Source: Maribacter spongiicola
GTDB taxonomy: Bacteria > Bacteroidota > Bacteroidia > Flavobacteriales > Flavobacteriaceae
Reading direction: 5' to 3'
Assembly: GCF_004364165.1 (NCBI RefSeq)
Contig: NZ_SOAY01000011.1
Span: 868,001-932,000, forward strand
Length of the DNA: 64,000 bases
The first letter of the stretch is position 1; each line of letters starts with the position of its first letter. Below the pieces are notes generated by a model that ran no database searches, was not told where the DNA came from, and saw nothing but the letters and a program-made list of their open reading frames with translations. A program made the translations under genes and the position numbers. Positions 8,626 to 17,920 of the stretch are shown one piece after another.

Positions 8626-8661
8626 TACCTTACGGGTTAATACTATGAACTTGGTATTATA
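8621..8661 (+). terminator. Weak hairpin at the end of the repair operon
   Basis: TATAATACC at 8621-8629 pairs with GGTATTATA at 8653-8661 (9 bp, 23-base loop). It overlaps the stop codon and lacks a good T-tract, so it may be only a partial terminator or an RNA stability element. Confidence 0.3.
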
Positions 8662-9080
8662 TAATTTTCAATGAAGCGTACCAGCCTCTTTGAATTTATT
8701 ACAGCAAATTGTAAGCTAAAACTTTATTCTCATGTTTTGCTTATCTCAATTTAAAAATGAGATTTAATACAACTTAAATCACAGGTGCCTTAAACCTATC
8801 TTTTATTATCTATTGGTATACATGATAATTTAATATCAGAGTCATTACTTGTTCTAGAATGATTCACTTTACCAATTGAACTCGCCTTAAATTCTGGAGT
8901 ATGACCTTGGTCATTTTTCATGAAAATCACTAACCTTACTTTTACCTTTGAAATTAATACATGAAACTTAGCCCATATGCTATTTTACGGTGATGGATTC
9001 ATGAATATAATTGACTGTTTTGTTCGTTTTTAATTTCAATACCATAACCCAAGATATTTTTAAATTGAAAAATAGTATAC
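8662..9080. other. Gene-free intergenic stretch
   Basis: About 420 AT-rich bases with no ORF that I can support; the longest start-to-stop frame (ATG at 8671, 27 residues) has no supporting signal. No RNA gene, strong hairpin or repeat was seen. It may be decayed sequence or an untranslated leader for the OsmC gene. Confidence 0.5.
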
Positions 9081-9491
9081 ATGATGAATTATCAAATAAA
9101 GGCTTCTTCGACGTACAATAATGATGCTGAAATTCATATTAAGCAATCTGATATTGACTTTGGCACTACGGCTAAAACATCTGAGGTGTTACCTAATCCG
9201 GCGGAACTGTTTTTAGGTTCCTTTGCCGCTTGCATGCTTAAAAATGTGGAGCGATTTTCTGAGATGATGAAGTTTACTTATAACCGAACAACTTTAGAGG
9301 TTAAAGCAGAACGACTTGATAATCCTCCTAGAATGGATAATATAGTATACAACTTAACGATTTTTAGCGATGATATTAAATTAAACACATTGCTCTTAAA
9401 AAAAAATATTGAAAAATATGGCACTATTTATAATACCGTAAAACTATCATGTACAGTATCTGGCTCAATTAAAACCAATACTATTATTTAA
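9081..9491 (+). CDS. OsmC/Ohr family peroxiredoxin-like protein
   Basis: A 136-residue single-domain OsmC family protein. The two family cysteines are present: Cys51 in SFAACML and Cys124 in KLSCTVSG, matching the pair used for hydroperoxide reduction in OsmC/Ohr. The PAELFLGSFAAC segment is the usual helix start for the peroxidatic cysteine. It would detoxify organic hydroperoxides in the cytoplasm. Whether it is OsmC, Ohr or the less characterised YhfA-type cannot be settled by eye. It is monocistronic, convergent with the kinase gene downstream. Confidence 0.85.
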   Translation: MMNYQIKASSTYNNDAEIHIKQSDIDFGTTAKTSEVLPNPAELFLGSFAACMLKNVERFSEMMKFTYNRTTLEVKAERLDNPPRMDNIVYNLTIFSDDIKLNTLLLKKNIEKYGTIYNTVKLSCTVSGSIKTNTII

Positions 9492-9557
9492 TTAATTTTC
9501 AACAATGCTTATTAACTTATAAATATATTATTAAAATTAAGTAGCAGTATAAAATTT

Positions 9558-10562
9558 CTACCTCACTAGCCTACCCGTTATATTACCTGCAATAATATTG
9601 TTGACCTCATTAACGGTAGCAAAGTTTACATCACCTTCATAAGTATGTTTCAAAGCACATGCAGCACTTGCAAACTCCATTGCTTTATAATCATCATATT
9701 GCTGCAATCCATAAATTAAACCAGCCGCAAAAGCATCACCTGTACCAATGCGGTCAACAACATGGGTAATATCAATATCTTCAGTTTCTCTAAATTCAAT
9801 ACCATTCCACATTCTAGCTCTAATTTTATGCCATGAAGAATTTAAAGAAGTTCTTATTTTATCGAATACTTTTTCGATGGATGGAAACTCTACTATTAGC
9901 TGTTTACTAGCTTTTATAAAATCTTCATTACTGTAGCTAAAATCTGTGCCTAACACCTCATTAATCTCATTTACACCGCCTATAAAAATCGTTGAATAAT
10001 GCATCAGTTCAGTTAATGCCGCTTTTGGATCTTGACCATACTGCCAAAGTCCGCTTCGGTACGTTGGGTCTGCAGAAACAGCCATTCCCTTTTCTCTGGC
10101 AAGCTTCAATCCGCTTTTAAGTACGTCGAAAGCTCCTTGAGATAAAGCAGGTGTAATACCTGTCCAATGTATCCATTCGCCATCCGCCAGGGCATTTTCC
10201 CAATCAACTTTAGAAGGTTCAATTTCTGAAAATGCAGAGTGTGATCGATTATACGAAATCATACTTGGTCTAATAACTGCACCTACTTCAAGAAAATAAA
10301 CACCTAAAGGTCTCTTCGACTTTATAACGGATGATGTATCAACCCCAAATTTTCGAATATAAGTCAATGCCGTATCACCAATAAAATCATCTGATACAGC
10401 ACTAATATGCTTCACATTACCACCAAAATTTGAAATTGAGATTCCCACATTTAATTCTGTACCCCCAAAATAAAACTCGACAATATTAGACTGCACAAAC
10501 TTTTTATTTCCTCTTGGTGAAATACGCATTAGCACTTCCCCAAATGTTATAATCTGACCCAT
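9558..10562 (-). CDS. kdgK: PfkB-family sugar kinase, probably 2-keto-3-deoxygluconate kinase
   Basis: A 334-residue ribokinase/PfkB-family kinase. The N-terminal ITFGEVLMRISP and the glycine-rich GGTELNVGISISNFGG are family signatures, and the C-terminal ATP/catalytic motif is RIGTGDAFAAG, with the Asp as catalytic base. The overall pattern (SPRGNKKFVQ near the N-terminus, SADPTYRSGLWQ in the middle) matches KdgK, which phosphorylates 2-keto-3-deoxygluconate in uronate degradation. No KDPG aldolase or uronate genes are adjacent, so the substrate assignment rests on similarity alone. Monocistronic. Confidence 0.82.
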   Translation of the reverse strand: MGQIITFGEVLMRISPRGNKKFVQSNIVEFYFGGTELNVGISISNFGGNVKHISAVSDDFIGDTALTYIRKFGVDTSSVIKSKRPLGVYFLEVGAVIRPSMISYNRSHSAFSEIEPSKVDWENALADGEWIHWTGITPALSQGAFDVLKSGLKLAREKGMAVSADPTYRSGLWQYGQDPKAALTELMHYSTIFIGGVNEINEVLGTDFSYSNEDFIKASKQLIVEFPSIEKVFDKIRTSLNSSWHKIRARMWNGIEFRETEDIDITHVVDRIGTGDAFAAGLIYGLQQYDDYKAMEFASAACALKHTYEGDVNFATVNEVNNIIAGNITGRLVR

Positions 10563-11012
10563 TTTGATATTTTATTCTAAAATAGCTAATACAAAATAAA
10601 AAATCTTTTGTTATTTAAATTATATCAAAACAGTAAATATTTGATTTTTTTCTAGCCTGAAATAAACCAATGCAATAGCTATTGTTATAATTTATTTTAA
10701 GTACAACTTTCTTGTATAATTGTTTGGTTTTTATATGTATAACAGCGCCAACAAAGGCAAAAACAAAAACACCTAAATTTACTATATGTCGAATCTTATT
10801 CAGTTTTAAAGCTACAAATTATCTCAAGGCAAGCCCTTCAATTATTTATAGAGAATCAACTACATATGTTAAGATTTTTACGAGCGTTTAGGTCGAGAAA
10901 GCCTAATAGCATTAAGTTAAAGTGTTAAATAAGTGTTCACATACTATTGCATTGAAAAATAATCCGTCAACATAGATATCTTCGTATATTAATTAAGCAT
11001 CGATTTTTAACT
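10563..11012. other. Gene-free intergenic stretch with a putative promoter near its right end
   Basis: A 450-base AT-rich gap between divergent genes. I see no ORF or RNA gene. A small hairpin (TTAGG/CCTAA) lies near 10889-10907. A possible promoter for the downstream hydrolase is TTG at 10952-10954 and TATCTTCG at 10977-10984, spacing 22, which deviates by one base from TAnnTTTG. Confidence 0.4.
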
Positions 11013-12053
11013 ATGAAAATAACCTCAATTCTTGTTCTATTATTATCATGTAATACGTTCATATCTTTTAGCCAAAATAAAATAGCTGAAGAGAAATTTG
11101 TTACTATTGGTGGTATAGATCAATGGATTACCATAAAAGGTGATCATAAAAACAACCCTGTAGTACTCATGATTCATGGCGGACCTGGTAGTACAATGAG
11201 TCAATTTGAAGACCATATATACAGTAATTGGAAAAAAGAATTTACAATTGTACATTGGGATCAGCGCGGTGCTGGAAAAACATTTGGCAAAAATAGTCCC
11301 GGTGAAATCAACGAAGAATTTTACGTAAACAACCCCTTAACCCTTGCCGATATGACAAATGACGGTATTTTGGTTACGGAGTACCTTTTGCAGTATTTAA
11401 ACAAAAGAAAAGTCATACTAATAGGTTCTTCTTGGGGCTCTATATTAGCTACACAAATGGTACAACAAAATCCAAATCTATACCACGCTTATATTGGTCA
11501 TGCGCAATTTGTGAATTTTTCTAGTAACATCTCTAATGCATTCTCAGAGGTATTTAAATTAGCTGAATCTAATGACGACCAAATAGCTATTGAAAAACTA
11601 GAAACCTTAGGTGCCCCACCTTATAAACAAGCTAAAAACTACGGACAATTACTACGAATCGTAAAAAAATATGAAAAAATAAATGCTAGTCCAGCACCAC
11701 TAGAATGGTCTAAAATAGCTGGTAGTTATGAAAATAATGAAGATAGCAGAGCTCGATACAATGGCGATGACTACTCGTTTTTAAACCTGGTAGGTGATGA
11801 TAGTATGGGGATAAAATCTATGGTAAGTAATATAAATTTTGAAAAACACGGACTTAACTTTCGCCTACCTGTTTATATGATACAAGGTGAACATGATATA
11901 TTGTGTTCTAAAGATTTAAGCAATCCATATTTTGAAAAAATTAGGGCTCCTAGAAAAGAATATTTTATCGTTTCAAAAGCAGCCCACGGTTTTAACGAAG
12001 CTATTATTGCAAAACAATATGATATTGTAAAAAATCTTAGAGTTCAAAATTGA
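11013..12053 (+). CDS. Exported alpha/beta hydrolase, proline iminopeptidase-like
   Basis: A 346-residue alpha/beta hydrolase with a signal peptide (residues 1-20, cleavage likely after SFS). The oxyanion motif HGGPGS (55-60) and WDQRGAGKT (82-90) are typical of prolyl aminopeptidases. The nucleophile elbow is GSSWG with Ser140; the acid is the Asp in GEHDILC and the base His in AAHGFNE. It probably cleaves N-terminal proline or related small substrates in the periplasm; lipase or esterase activity cannot be excluded. Monocistronic, tail to tail with the next gene. Confidence 0.82.
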   Translation: MKITSILVLLLSCNTFISFSQNKIAEEKFVTIGGIDQWITIKGDHKNNPVVLMIHGGPGSTMSQFEDHIYSNWKKEFTIVHWDQRGAGKTFGKNSPGEINEEFYVNNPLTLADMTNDGILVTEYLLQYLNKRKVILIGSSWGSILATQMVQQNPNLYHAYIGHAQFVNFSSNISNAFSEVFKLAESNDDQIAIEKLETLGAPPYKQAKNYGQLLRIVKKYEKINASPAPLEWSKIAGSYENNEDSRARYNGDDYSFLNLVGDDSMGIKSMVSNINFEKHGLNFRLPVYMIQGEHDILCSKDLSNPYFEKIRAPRKEYFIVSKAAHGFNEAIIAKQYDIVKNLRVQN

Positions 12054-12067
12054 AATTCAATCAAGAA

Positions 12068-12598
12068 TTACTTCCCTCCTTTTTCACCAATAAAATGATC
12101 ACTTTTTACTTTAAAAAGTACATTGAATGAGGTAAGACTGCCATAAATACGTGTAATATACTGCTGTAAGTCAACTTTCTCTTGATCATCTAAATTCTTG
12201 CTAGAATTTATCTTTTGTTCCATTACCCGAATACGATCACGGACCATAACAATTTTATGGAAAAATGTATTAATTGGAATTTCTTTAGTACTCATGCCCG
12301 CTTCACCAGGTGCTAAAATTAGGTTACCACCTTTCCATTTATCTGCAATGGCAACGCGTTGGGTGGCGTCACTCCATTTTTGAAGAATAGCCACTAATGA
12401 GCTTTCAACATCAAAAAAGCTAACTGCATCTACTTCATTTTCAATCGCGTCTATCACTTCATATTCAGATTCTATATCAATCGTTTCAAGTCCGCTATCC
12501 ATAAATGTAACCCAGTACATGGTACTTGAAACATTTGTTATTACCCCTTTACCTAATTCTTTATGTCGAATTCTAGACCCTATTCCTAATAATTTCAT
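12068..12598 (-). CDS. Conserved cytoplasmic protein with tudor-like N-terminus
   Basis: A 176-residue protein, no signal peptide. Residues 1-50 (IGSRIRHKELGKGVI ... YWVTFMDSG) resemble the small SH3/tudor-like barrel at the C-terminus of PcrA/UvrD helicases, which binds RNA polymerase. The remainder is mostly helical and ends in a charged tail. It appears to be a conserved Bacteroidota protein without an assigned role. A nucleic-acid or RNA polymerase connection is only suggested by the barrel. Confidence 0.75.
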   Translation of the reverse strand: MKLLGIGSRIRHKELGKGVITNVSSTMYWVTFMDSGLETIDIESEYEVIDAIENEVDAVSFFDVESSLVAILQKWSDATQRVAIADKWKGGNLILAPGEAGMSTKEIPINTFFHKIVMVRDRIRVMEQKINSSKNLDDQEKVDLQQYITRIYGSLTSFNVLFKVKSDHFIGEKGGK

Positions 12599-12759
12599 TG
12601 TATGCTATCTTTTAATTCATGCTAATTTAAGATCAGTTTCCATCATCAGCAAACAGAAATCTATTTTTTGCGCTTTAGTTATTACCCTCTGTTTTTTGTC
12701 ACCTAAACTTCTTCATGTACTTTTAAAGCCAACATTATAATTAGCGAAAATCCATCAAC

Positions 12760-13803
12760 ATGAAAAATTTAATGGCAATTGTTTTATTAAGCTTACTACT
12801 TACAGCTTGTGGAGAAAAAAAGAAAGAAATAGCAGAGCAAGTTCAACCACAAGCCAAACTAAAAGCTTTAATTATTGACGGACAGAACAATCACTACGTT
12901 TGGCCAAAAACAACCATGATGATGAAAGATTATTTAGAACAAACCAAATTATTTACGGTAGATATTCAAAGAATGGATTCTATGTGGTTGGGTATTAAAT
13001 ACAATAAGGATAGACCAGAAGCCTATCATTCATTTATAGAAACTTATCCATTAACAGATAAGACCTATCATACATCTGAGAGTGTGGTACAGACATCAGA
13101 ATTTACATTTAATTTCAATGATTACGATGTTATTATATCGAACCTTGGCGCTGATTCTCCTTTATGGCCTGAGAAAACCAGAAATGATTTTGAAACTTAT
13201 ATGAACAGTGGTGGTGGTTTAGTAGTGGTACATGCAGCTAACAATGCTTGGGGTGAATGGGATGAGTTTAATAAAATGATAGGTTTGGGTGCTTGGGGAG
13301 GTCGAAATGAAAAATCTGGACCTTACGTATATTACAATGATGCAGGAGAATTAGTAAAAGACCCTGCGGAGGGGGTATGTGGTTCTCACGGACCTGAATA
13401 TGAATTTGAATTAACTACAAGAGCACCTGAACACCCCATAATGAAAGGTATTCCCGAGAAATGGTTACACACACCAGATGAAATGTACGAGCGCATGAGA
13501 GGACCGTTTGAAAATGCTACAATCTTGACAACTGCTTTTGCCGATATAGAAAAAAACGCTCCACCATGGGACCCTACTATTACTGGTCTAGGTCAACATG
13601 TACCGCAACTAATGGCTATAAATTATGGAAAAGGTCGTGTATTTCATTCAACACTAGGTCATTTCGATTACTCGATGGAATGTGTAGGTTTTATCACTAC
13701 ACTACAACGAGGTGCAGAATGGGCGGCTTCAGGCAAAGTAACTCAAGAAGTGCCAAAAGATTTCCCGACAGCGGATGCCTCAATTTCAAGATCTTGGAAA
13801 TAG
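12760..13803 (+). CDS. ThuA-like domain lipoprotein
   Basis: A 347-residue lipoprotein (signal LLTACGEK, lipobox Cys17) followed by a ThuA-like domain, a class I glutamine-amidotransferase-like fold found in Bacteroidota and Planctomycetes carbohydrate loci. Family features are the N-terminal ALIIDGQNNH, the YDVIISNLG strand, VVVHAANNAWGEWDEF, and the terminal GKGRVFHSTLGH. ThuA of Rhizobium is linked to trehalose metabolism; enzymatic activity of secreted members is not established. The paralogous frame inside its 3' end is a shadow. No carbohydrate genes adjoin. Confidence 0.88.
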   Translation: MKNLMAIVLLSLLLTACGEKKKEIAEQVQPQAKLKALIIDGQNNHYVWPKTTMMMKDYLEQTKLFTVDIQRMDSMWLGIKYNKDRPEAYHSFIETYPLTDKTYHTSESVVQTSEFTFNFNDYDVIISNLGADSPLWPEKTRNDFETYMNSGGGLVVVHAANNAWGEWDEFNKMIGLGAWGGRNEKSGPYVYYNDAGELVKDPAEGVCGSHGPEYEFELTTRAPEHPIMKGIPEKWLHTPDEMYERMRGPFENATILTTAFADIEKNAPPWDPTITGLGQHVPQLMAINYGKGRVFHSTLGHFDYSMECVGFITTLQRGAEWAASGKVTQEVPKDFPTADASISRSWK

Positions 13804-13812
13804 AATAGTTAT

Positions 13813-14280
13813 TTATTCAGAAACCGGACTACAATCTTCTTTTCTTCTAGAATCAACTAAGTAAATGATTTTCCAAGCATCTTTATCTTTAAATAACTGA
13901 AAAGAATTAACGCCGCAATGACTGAATTCACCATTGTACCAAAATTCATATGGCGCCCAAACGTGCGCCATACCGCCATCTATTTGTATTTTATAATCCA
14001 ATATCTTTTCATAAAAAGGTATAGAATCTGGTGTAGTAATCATGAAGTTTACTAAATCATTAAAATTCGTATTTCGTACGATCATATTACCTAGTGCATT
14101 TAAACTTATCGTCTGCATTTTAACATCGGCATCTACAACTCCTTTGATTGCAAATTCATTTTTTCCATTAAAGGCGTAAAAAAAAGTCTCTACTGCGTAC
14201 TTAACTTTCACTTCTTCATCTACTTGCCCATTAACTAAACTACACGCAAATAGTGTAATTAGCACATAGATATATTTCAT
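13813..14280 (-). CDS. Exported NTF2/SnoaL-like protein
   Basis: A 155-residue protein with a signal peptide (residues 1-18) and an NTF2-like cone fold: the start VKYAVETFFYAFNGKNE and the end WKIIYLVDSRR are typical of the SnoaL-type DUF4440-like group. No catalytic residues can be asserted. Likely periplasmic, possibly a lipid-attached protein because Cys13 follows a hydrophobic run (FACS). Tail to tail with the ThuA-like gene, spaced by 9 bases. Confidence 0.75.
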   Translation of the reverse strand: MKYIYVLITLFACSLVNGQVDEEVKVKYAVETFFYAFNGKNEFAIKGVVDADVKMQTISLNALGNMIVRNTNFNDLVNFMITTPDSIPFYEKILDYKIQIDGGMAHVWAPYEFWYNGEFSHCGVNSFQLFKDKDAWKIIYLVDSRRKEDCSPVSE

Positions 14281-14412
14281 ATTTCAACTTCTTTAAAGTT
14301 CTAAACCTAAAAATAGATAAATTTTAATTGTTCACTTTTAAATGGATTATATAGTGAACGCTTAATCTCATTAAAACTCCTTACTTTTATGGCAATAAAT
14401 CAAAAATAGACA

Positions 14413-15231
14413 ATGTCAGTAGCTAAAAAAGAATATAAGAGAGTCACGGTAAAATCTTTAGTTGATATGAAAAAGAATGGAGAAAAAATTTCCATGCTTA
14501 CCGCATACGACTATTCAATGGCTAAAATTGTTGATGCCGCAAAAGTTGATGTTATTTTAGTTGGTGATTCTGCAAGTAATGTTATGGCGGGTCATGAAAC
14601 TACGTTACCCATTACATTAGATCAAATGATTTACCATGCATCTTCTGTAATTAGAGCTATAGACAGAGCATTAGTTGTTGTTGACTTACCTTTCGGAAGC
14701 TACCAAAGTGACCCCAAAGAGGCTTTGCGTTCTGCTATTAGAATTATGAAAGAAAGTGGCGCACATGCTGTAAAACTTGAAGGTGGTGCTGAAATTAAAG
14801 AATCGGTGAAAAGAATTCTTGCTGCAGGTATTCCTGTAATGGGGCATTTAGGTCTTACACCGCAGTCAATATATAAATTTGGAACATATACCGTTCGTGC
14901 TAAAGAAGATGAAGAAGCAGAACAATTAATGGAAGATGCCAAATTATTAGAGAAACTAGGGTGCTTCGGAGTAGTTTTAGAGAAAATACCTGCCGAACTC
15001 ACCAAAAAAGTTTCAGAAAGTCTTACGATACCAACCATTGGTATTGGTGGTGGAAAATATGCTGATGGCCAAGTTTTAGTCGTTCATGATCTATTAGGCA
15101 TGACGCATGAATTTAATCCTCGATTTTTACGTAGATACATGAACTTATATGAAGAAATGGGTAATGCGATATCTAACTATGTTAGTGATGTAAAAAGTCA
15201 AGATTTCCCTAATGACGAGGAGCAATACTAA
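14413..15231 (+). CDS. panB: 3-methyl-2-oxobutanoate hydroxymethyltransferase (panB)
   Basis: PanB, 272 residues, makes ketopantoate from 2-oxoisovalerate and methylene-THF, the first step of pantothenate synthesis. Recognisable features are [12 protein letters not shown], the metal-site [36 protein letters not shown] and [20 protein letters not shown]. It has the full family length. It opens a four-gene run with lspA, rluA and a DUF4252 gene, spaced 11, 32 and 30 bases, all on the plus strand; co-transcription is likely. Other pan genes are not in the window. Confidence 0.97.
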   Translation: MSVAKKEYKRVTVKSLVDMKKNGEKISMLTAYDYSMAKIVDAAKVDVILVGDSASNVMAGHETTLPITLDQMIYHASSVIRAIDRALVVVDLPFGSYQSDPKEALRSAIRIMKESGAHAVKLEGGAEIKESVKRILAAGIPVMGHLGLTPQSIYKFGTYTVRAKEDEEAEQLMEDAKLLEKLGCFGVVLEKIPAELTKKVSESLTIPTIGIGGGKYADGQVLVVHDLLGMTHEFNPRFLRRYMNLYEEMGNAISNYVSDVKSQDFPNDEEQY

Positions 15232-15242
15232 ATAATTCATAC

Positions 15243-15743
15243 ATGTCGAAACCTTCTAGATACTTTTCTAAAATTTGGATTATTATCATTGTTTTAATAA
15301 CTGTTGGCTGTGATCAAGCATCTAAAGAATTAACTCGACAAAAAGTAGTACCACAATCTTTTATACCCGTAATAGAAAATCATTTAATCCTAACCAATGT
15401 AGAGAATACCGGGGCAATGCTCGGGTTTGGACAAGACTTCCATCCTATTGTTAAAAAAATAATATTTCAAGGTTTACCATTACTTGTATTGGTCCTTATG
15501 CTTTTTAGAATAATGACTAAACCAAATTTAAACACACTTTTACTAGTTGCATTTGCACTTGTAATCGGTGGTGGAATAGGTAATTTGATTGACCGAATTG
15601 CTTATGGCTCGGTTACCGATTTTTTTCAATTACGCTTAGGGTTTCTAAGAACAGGAATTTTTAATATTGCCGATGTAGCTGTAACCACGGGAGTTTTACT
15701 ACTACTATTTTTGATATTCAGAGGAAAAAAATTAGCTATTTAG
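15243..15743 (+). CDS. lspA: Lipoprotein signal peptidase (lspA)
   Basis: Signal peptidase II, 166 residues, cleaves prolipoproteins in the inner membrane. Four membrane segments are visible. Family blocks are TVGCDQASKELTRQ, the NTGAMLGFG loop, and the catalytic aspartates in GNLIDRIAYGSVTDF and FNIADVAVTTG. Given the dozens of lipoproteins in this window, it is the processing enzyme for many of the neighbours. It lies 11 bases after panB and 32 bases before rluA. Confidence 0.97.
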   Translation: MSKPSRYFSKIWIIIIVLITVGCDQASKELTRQKVVPQSFIPVIENHLILTNVENTGAMLGFGQDFHPIVKKIIFQGLPLLVLVLMLFRIMTKPNLNTLLLVAFALVIGGGIGNLIDRIAYGSVTDFFQLRLGFLRTGIFNIADVAVTTGVLLLLFLIFRGKKLAI

Positions 15744-15775
15744 GTAATTGAATATTCAATTAATCCAATTAAATT

Positions 15776-16474
15776 TTGTCAAAAAAAGAACATTCTACTA
15801 TAGGTAATCTTCAAGTTTTATTTGAAGATAACCACTTAATTGTAATCAATAAACGCCCTGGCGATATTGTTCAAGGAGATAAAACAGGTGATTTACCTTT
15901 AAGCGAGACCGTAAAAGGCTATATAAAGAAGAAGTACGATAAGCCCGGCAATGTCTATTTAGGGGTTGTACATCGATTAGATAGACCTACATCTGGTATT
16001 GTAGTTTTTGCTAAAACGTCTAAAGCGCTACCTAGATTAAATAAAATGTTTGCTGAAAAGGATGCTAAAAAAACCTATTGGGCAATAGTAAAAAACAGTC
16101 CTGAAGAGCCAGAAAAAAGATTAGTACATTATATGAAGCGCAATACCAAACAAAATAAATCGTACGCTCATAGCAATGAAGTTTCTGAAAGTAAAAAAGC
16201 TATTTTATCTTATAGAATAATAAAAAAACTAGACCGATATTATCTTTTAGAAGTTGACTTAGAAACAGGTCGTCACCATCAAATTAGGTCGCAACTAACT
16301 GCAATAGGAAGCCCTATCAAAGGGGATTTAAAATACGGGTTTGACAGAAGTAATGCTGACGGAAGTATACATTTACATGCACGAAAACTACGTTTAATGC
16401 ATCCGGTAAAAAAAGAACCTTTAGAAATTATTGCCCCTCCACCAAATGACCCTATTTGGAATGCGTGTCTTTAA
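15776..16474 (+). CDS. RluA-family pseudouridine synthase
   Basis: A 232-residue pseudouridine synthase of the RluA family. The catalytic aspartate is in HRLDRPTSG (GVVHRLDRPTSG), with the downstream LETGRHHQIRSQL motif. It lacks the N-terminal S4 domain, so it is closest to the short RluA/TruC-like forms. The target (rRNA or tRNA uridine) cannot be told. A TTG start at 15776 is used, because the Ser-Lys-Lys-Glu opening is compact and no ATG occurs before residue 90. Operon with panB and lspA. Confidence 0.92.
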   Translation: MSKKEHSTIGNLQVLFEDNHLIVINKRPGDIVQGDKTGDLPLSETVKGYIKKKYDKPGNVYLGVVHRLDRPTSGIVVFAKTSKALPRLNKMFAEKDAKKTYWAIVKNSPEEPEKRLVHYMKRNTKQNKSYAHSNEVSESKKAILSYRIIKKLDRYYLLEVDLETGRHHQIRSQLTAIGSPIKGDLKYGFDRSNADGSIHLHARKLRLMHPVKKEPLEIIAPPPNDPIWNACL

Positions 16475-16504
16475 TTTCACTACTTTTAAAGAAACACTAT
16501 AATC

Positions 16505-17035
16505 ATGTTAAAGAAAATTTACGCACTAAGCGTATTACTACTAATTACTTCTTGCGGCAGCTACAACTCTATTGACACCTTTTATAATGCCCATAAAAAT
16601 GACAACCAAGTAACCGCTGTTCGAGTTCCGAAATTTATGCTGTCAATGATCAGTGAAATTTCACCTGAAATGAAAGCTATGGTGGGTAATGCCAAAGATC
16701 TAAGATATATGCAATTTCCTAGTGAAACAGCCAGCAGAACTCAATTCTTAAATCAACAAATGAACGGCATTACCGGTAATTCATTTATTGAAGTTTTTCG
16801 AAAGAACGATGATTTAAAACGTAATGTTGTTTCGGTAAGAGAGAAGAAAAATTTAGTCAAAGAAATTCTGATTTACAATAACAACAGTCAAACAGGTTCT
16901 TTTTTATATTTCAATGGTGATTTTGACCCTGCAAAAGTTAGAGAGATGGCTAAAAACGAACAGTTTACTAAATTCGGAGATAATATAATTAGTCAGTTTG
17001 GAGCTAGTACACCAGGAATCAATTCTCAAAATTAA
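16505..17035 (+). CDS. DUF4252 lipoprotein
   Basis: A 176-residue lipoprotein with signal LLLITSCGSY (lipobox Cys17). The mature part, with VPKFMLSMISEIS and the later ILIYNNNSQTGSFLYFNG block, matches the DUF4252 family common in Bacteroidota. No function is assigned to that family. It ends the operon panB-lspA-rluA; the following gene is convergent with 9 bases between stops. Confidence 0.8.
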   Translation: MLKKIYALSVLLLITSCGSYNSIDTFYNAHKNDNQVTAVRVPKFMLSMISEISPEMKAMVGNAKDLRYMQFPSETASRTQFLNQQMNGITGNSFIEVFRKNDDLKRNVVSVREKKNLVKEILIYNNNSQTGSFLYFNGDFDPAKVREMAKNEQFTKFGDNIISQFGASTPGINSQN

Positions 17036-17044
17036 AACGAATCT

Positions 17045-17905
17045 TTAAGTTGGTTTTTTAGAACGAATGCTTTCTATTACAACGGAACTTAAAATTAGTA
17101 TTCCTCCTAAAATAGTAGTTCCCTTTGGTATTTCGGACAAAAAAATCGCTCCGATTATAATACCATAAACCGGCTGTATACTGCTTAATATACTTACTGT
17201 CGTAATATTAAAATGCTTGAAGGTCATTAAAAACATCGTGTGACCAATGGCTGTCGTTAAAACGGCAAGTGCAACAAGAACTTCCCATTGACTAATGATT
17301 GTATTTGCTGAAACAGTAAATAAAAATGGGAACAAAATAACCCCGACAATTGCCGTTTGGTAAGTCATTAGCATAGACCCATTATATTTCGCCACTTTCT
17401 TTTTTAATAAAATATTTCTTAAAGCATATGCAAGTGCCGAGAACACCCCAAAGCCAATGGCTATCGTATATTCGTTTTCAAAATCTAAAGACGGACTCAG
17501 AAAAAACATACCTGTAAGTACCAAGAAAGCGAGTAATAAATGTATTAGTTCAAACTTTGTTTTTAAAAGTAGTGGTTCTAAAAATGCCGTTATTACCGGG
17601 TAAGTAAATATCGAAAGCATGCCAATGGCTACATTAGACAACTTTAAAGCATAGAAATAACTGACCCAATGCACACCCATTAACATCCCACTGAGCAATA
17701 TCACCGGAATGTCTTTTTTATCAACTTTTAAATTGAAACCCTTCCATTTACAATACAAAAACAACGCTACAAAAGCTAATAGCGCCCTTGAACCGATAGC
17801 AACTGGCACTGGAAGCTGAACATAACGCCCTAATGCCCCAGAAGTAGCTACAAAGAGCATAGCAAGGTTAATTTCTAATAAATGCTGAACGTGATTACTT
17901 TTCAT
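17045..17905 (-). CDS. EamA/DMT-family transporter
   Basis: A 286-residue integral membrane protein with about ten hydrophobic segments arranged as two EamA repeats (about residues 8-135 and 145-280). The first repeat has a Trp-Val-Ser-Tyr-Phe-Tyr-Ala segment and the second the FKHFNITTVSILSSIQPVYGIIIG pattern typical of drug/metabolite transporters. Substrate unknown. It is transcribed away from the operon and follows the 514-residue helical gene on the same strand with 15 bases between them, so the two may be co-transcribed. Confidence 0.9.
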   Translation of the reverse strand: MKSNHVQHLLEINLAMLFVATSGALGRYVQLPVPVAIGSRALLAFVALFLYCKWKGFNLKVDKKDIPVILLSGMLMGVHWVSYFYALKLSNVAIGMLSIFTYPVITAFLEPLLLKTKFELIHLLLAFLVLTGMFFLSPSLDFENEYTIAIGFGVFSALAYALRNILLKKKVAKYNGSMLMTYQTAIVGVILFPFLFTVSANTIISQWEVLVALAVLTTAIGHTMFLMTFKHFNITTVSILSSIQPVYGIIIGAIFLSEIPKGTTILGGILILSSVVIESIRSKKPT

Positions 17906-17920
17906 CTACACAAATTACGC

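Noticed and set aside
8671-8754. 27-codon ORF in the gap before osmC
   Set aside because: Short, no signal, no operon fit, no relatives I can name; chance in AT-rich DNA.
13566-13808. 80-codon ORF in a second frame at the 3' end of the ThuA-like gene
   Set aside because: Contained in the ThuA frame, whose conserved GKGRVFHSTLGH ends there; no sign of independent translation.
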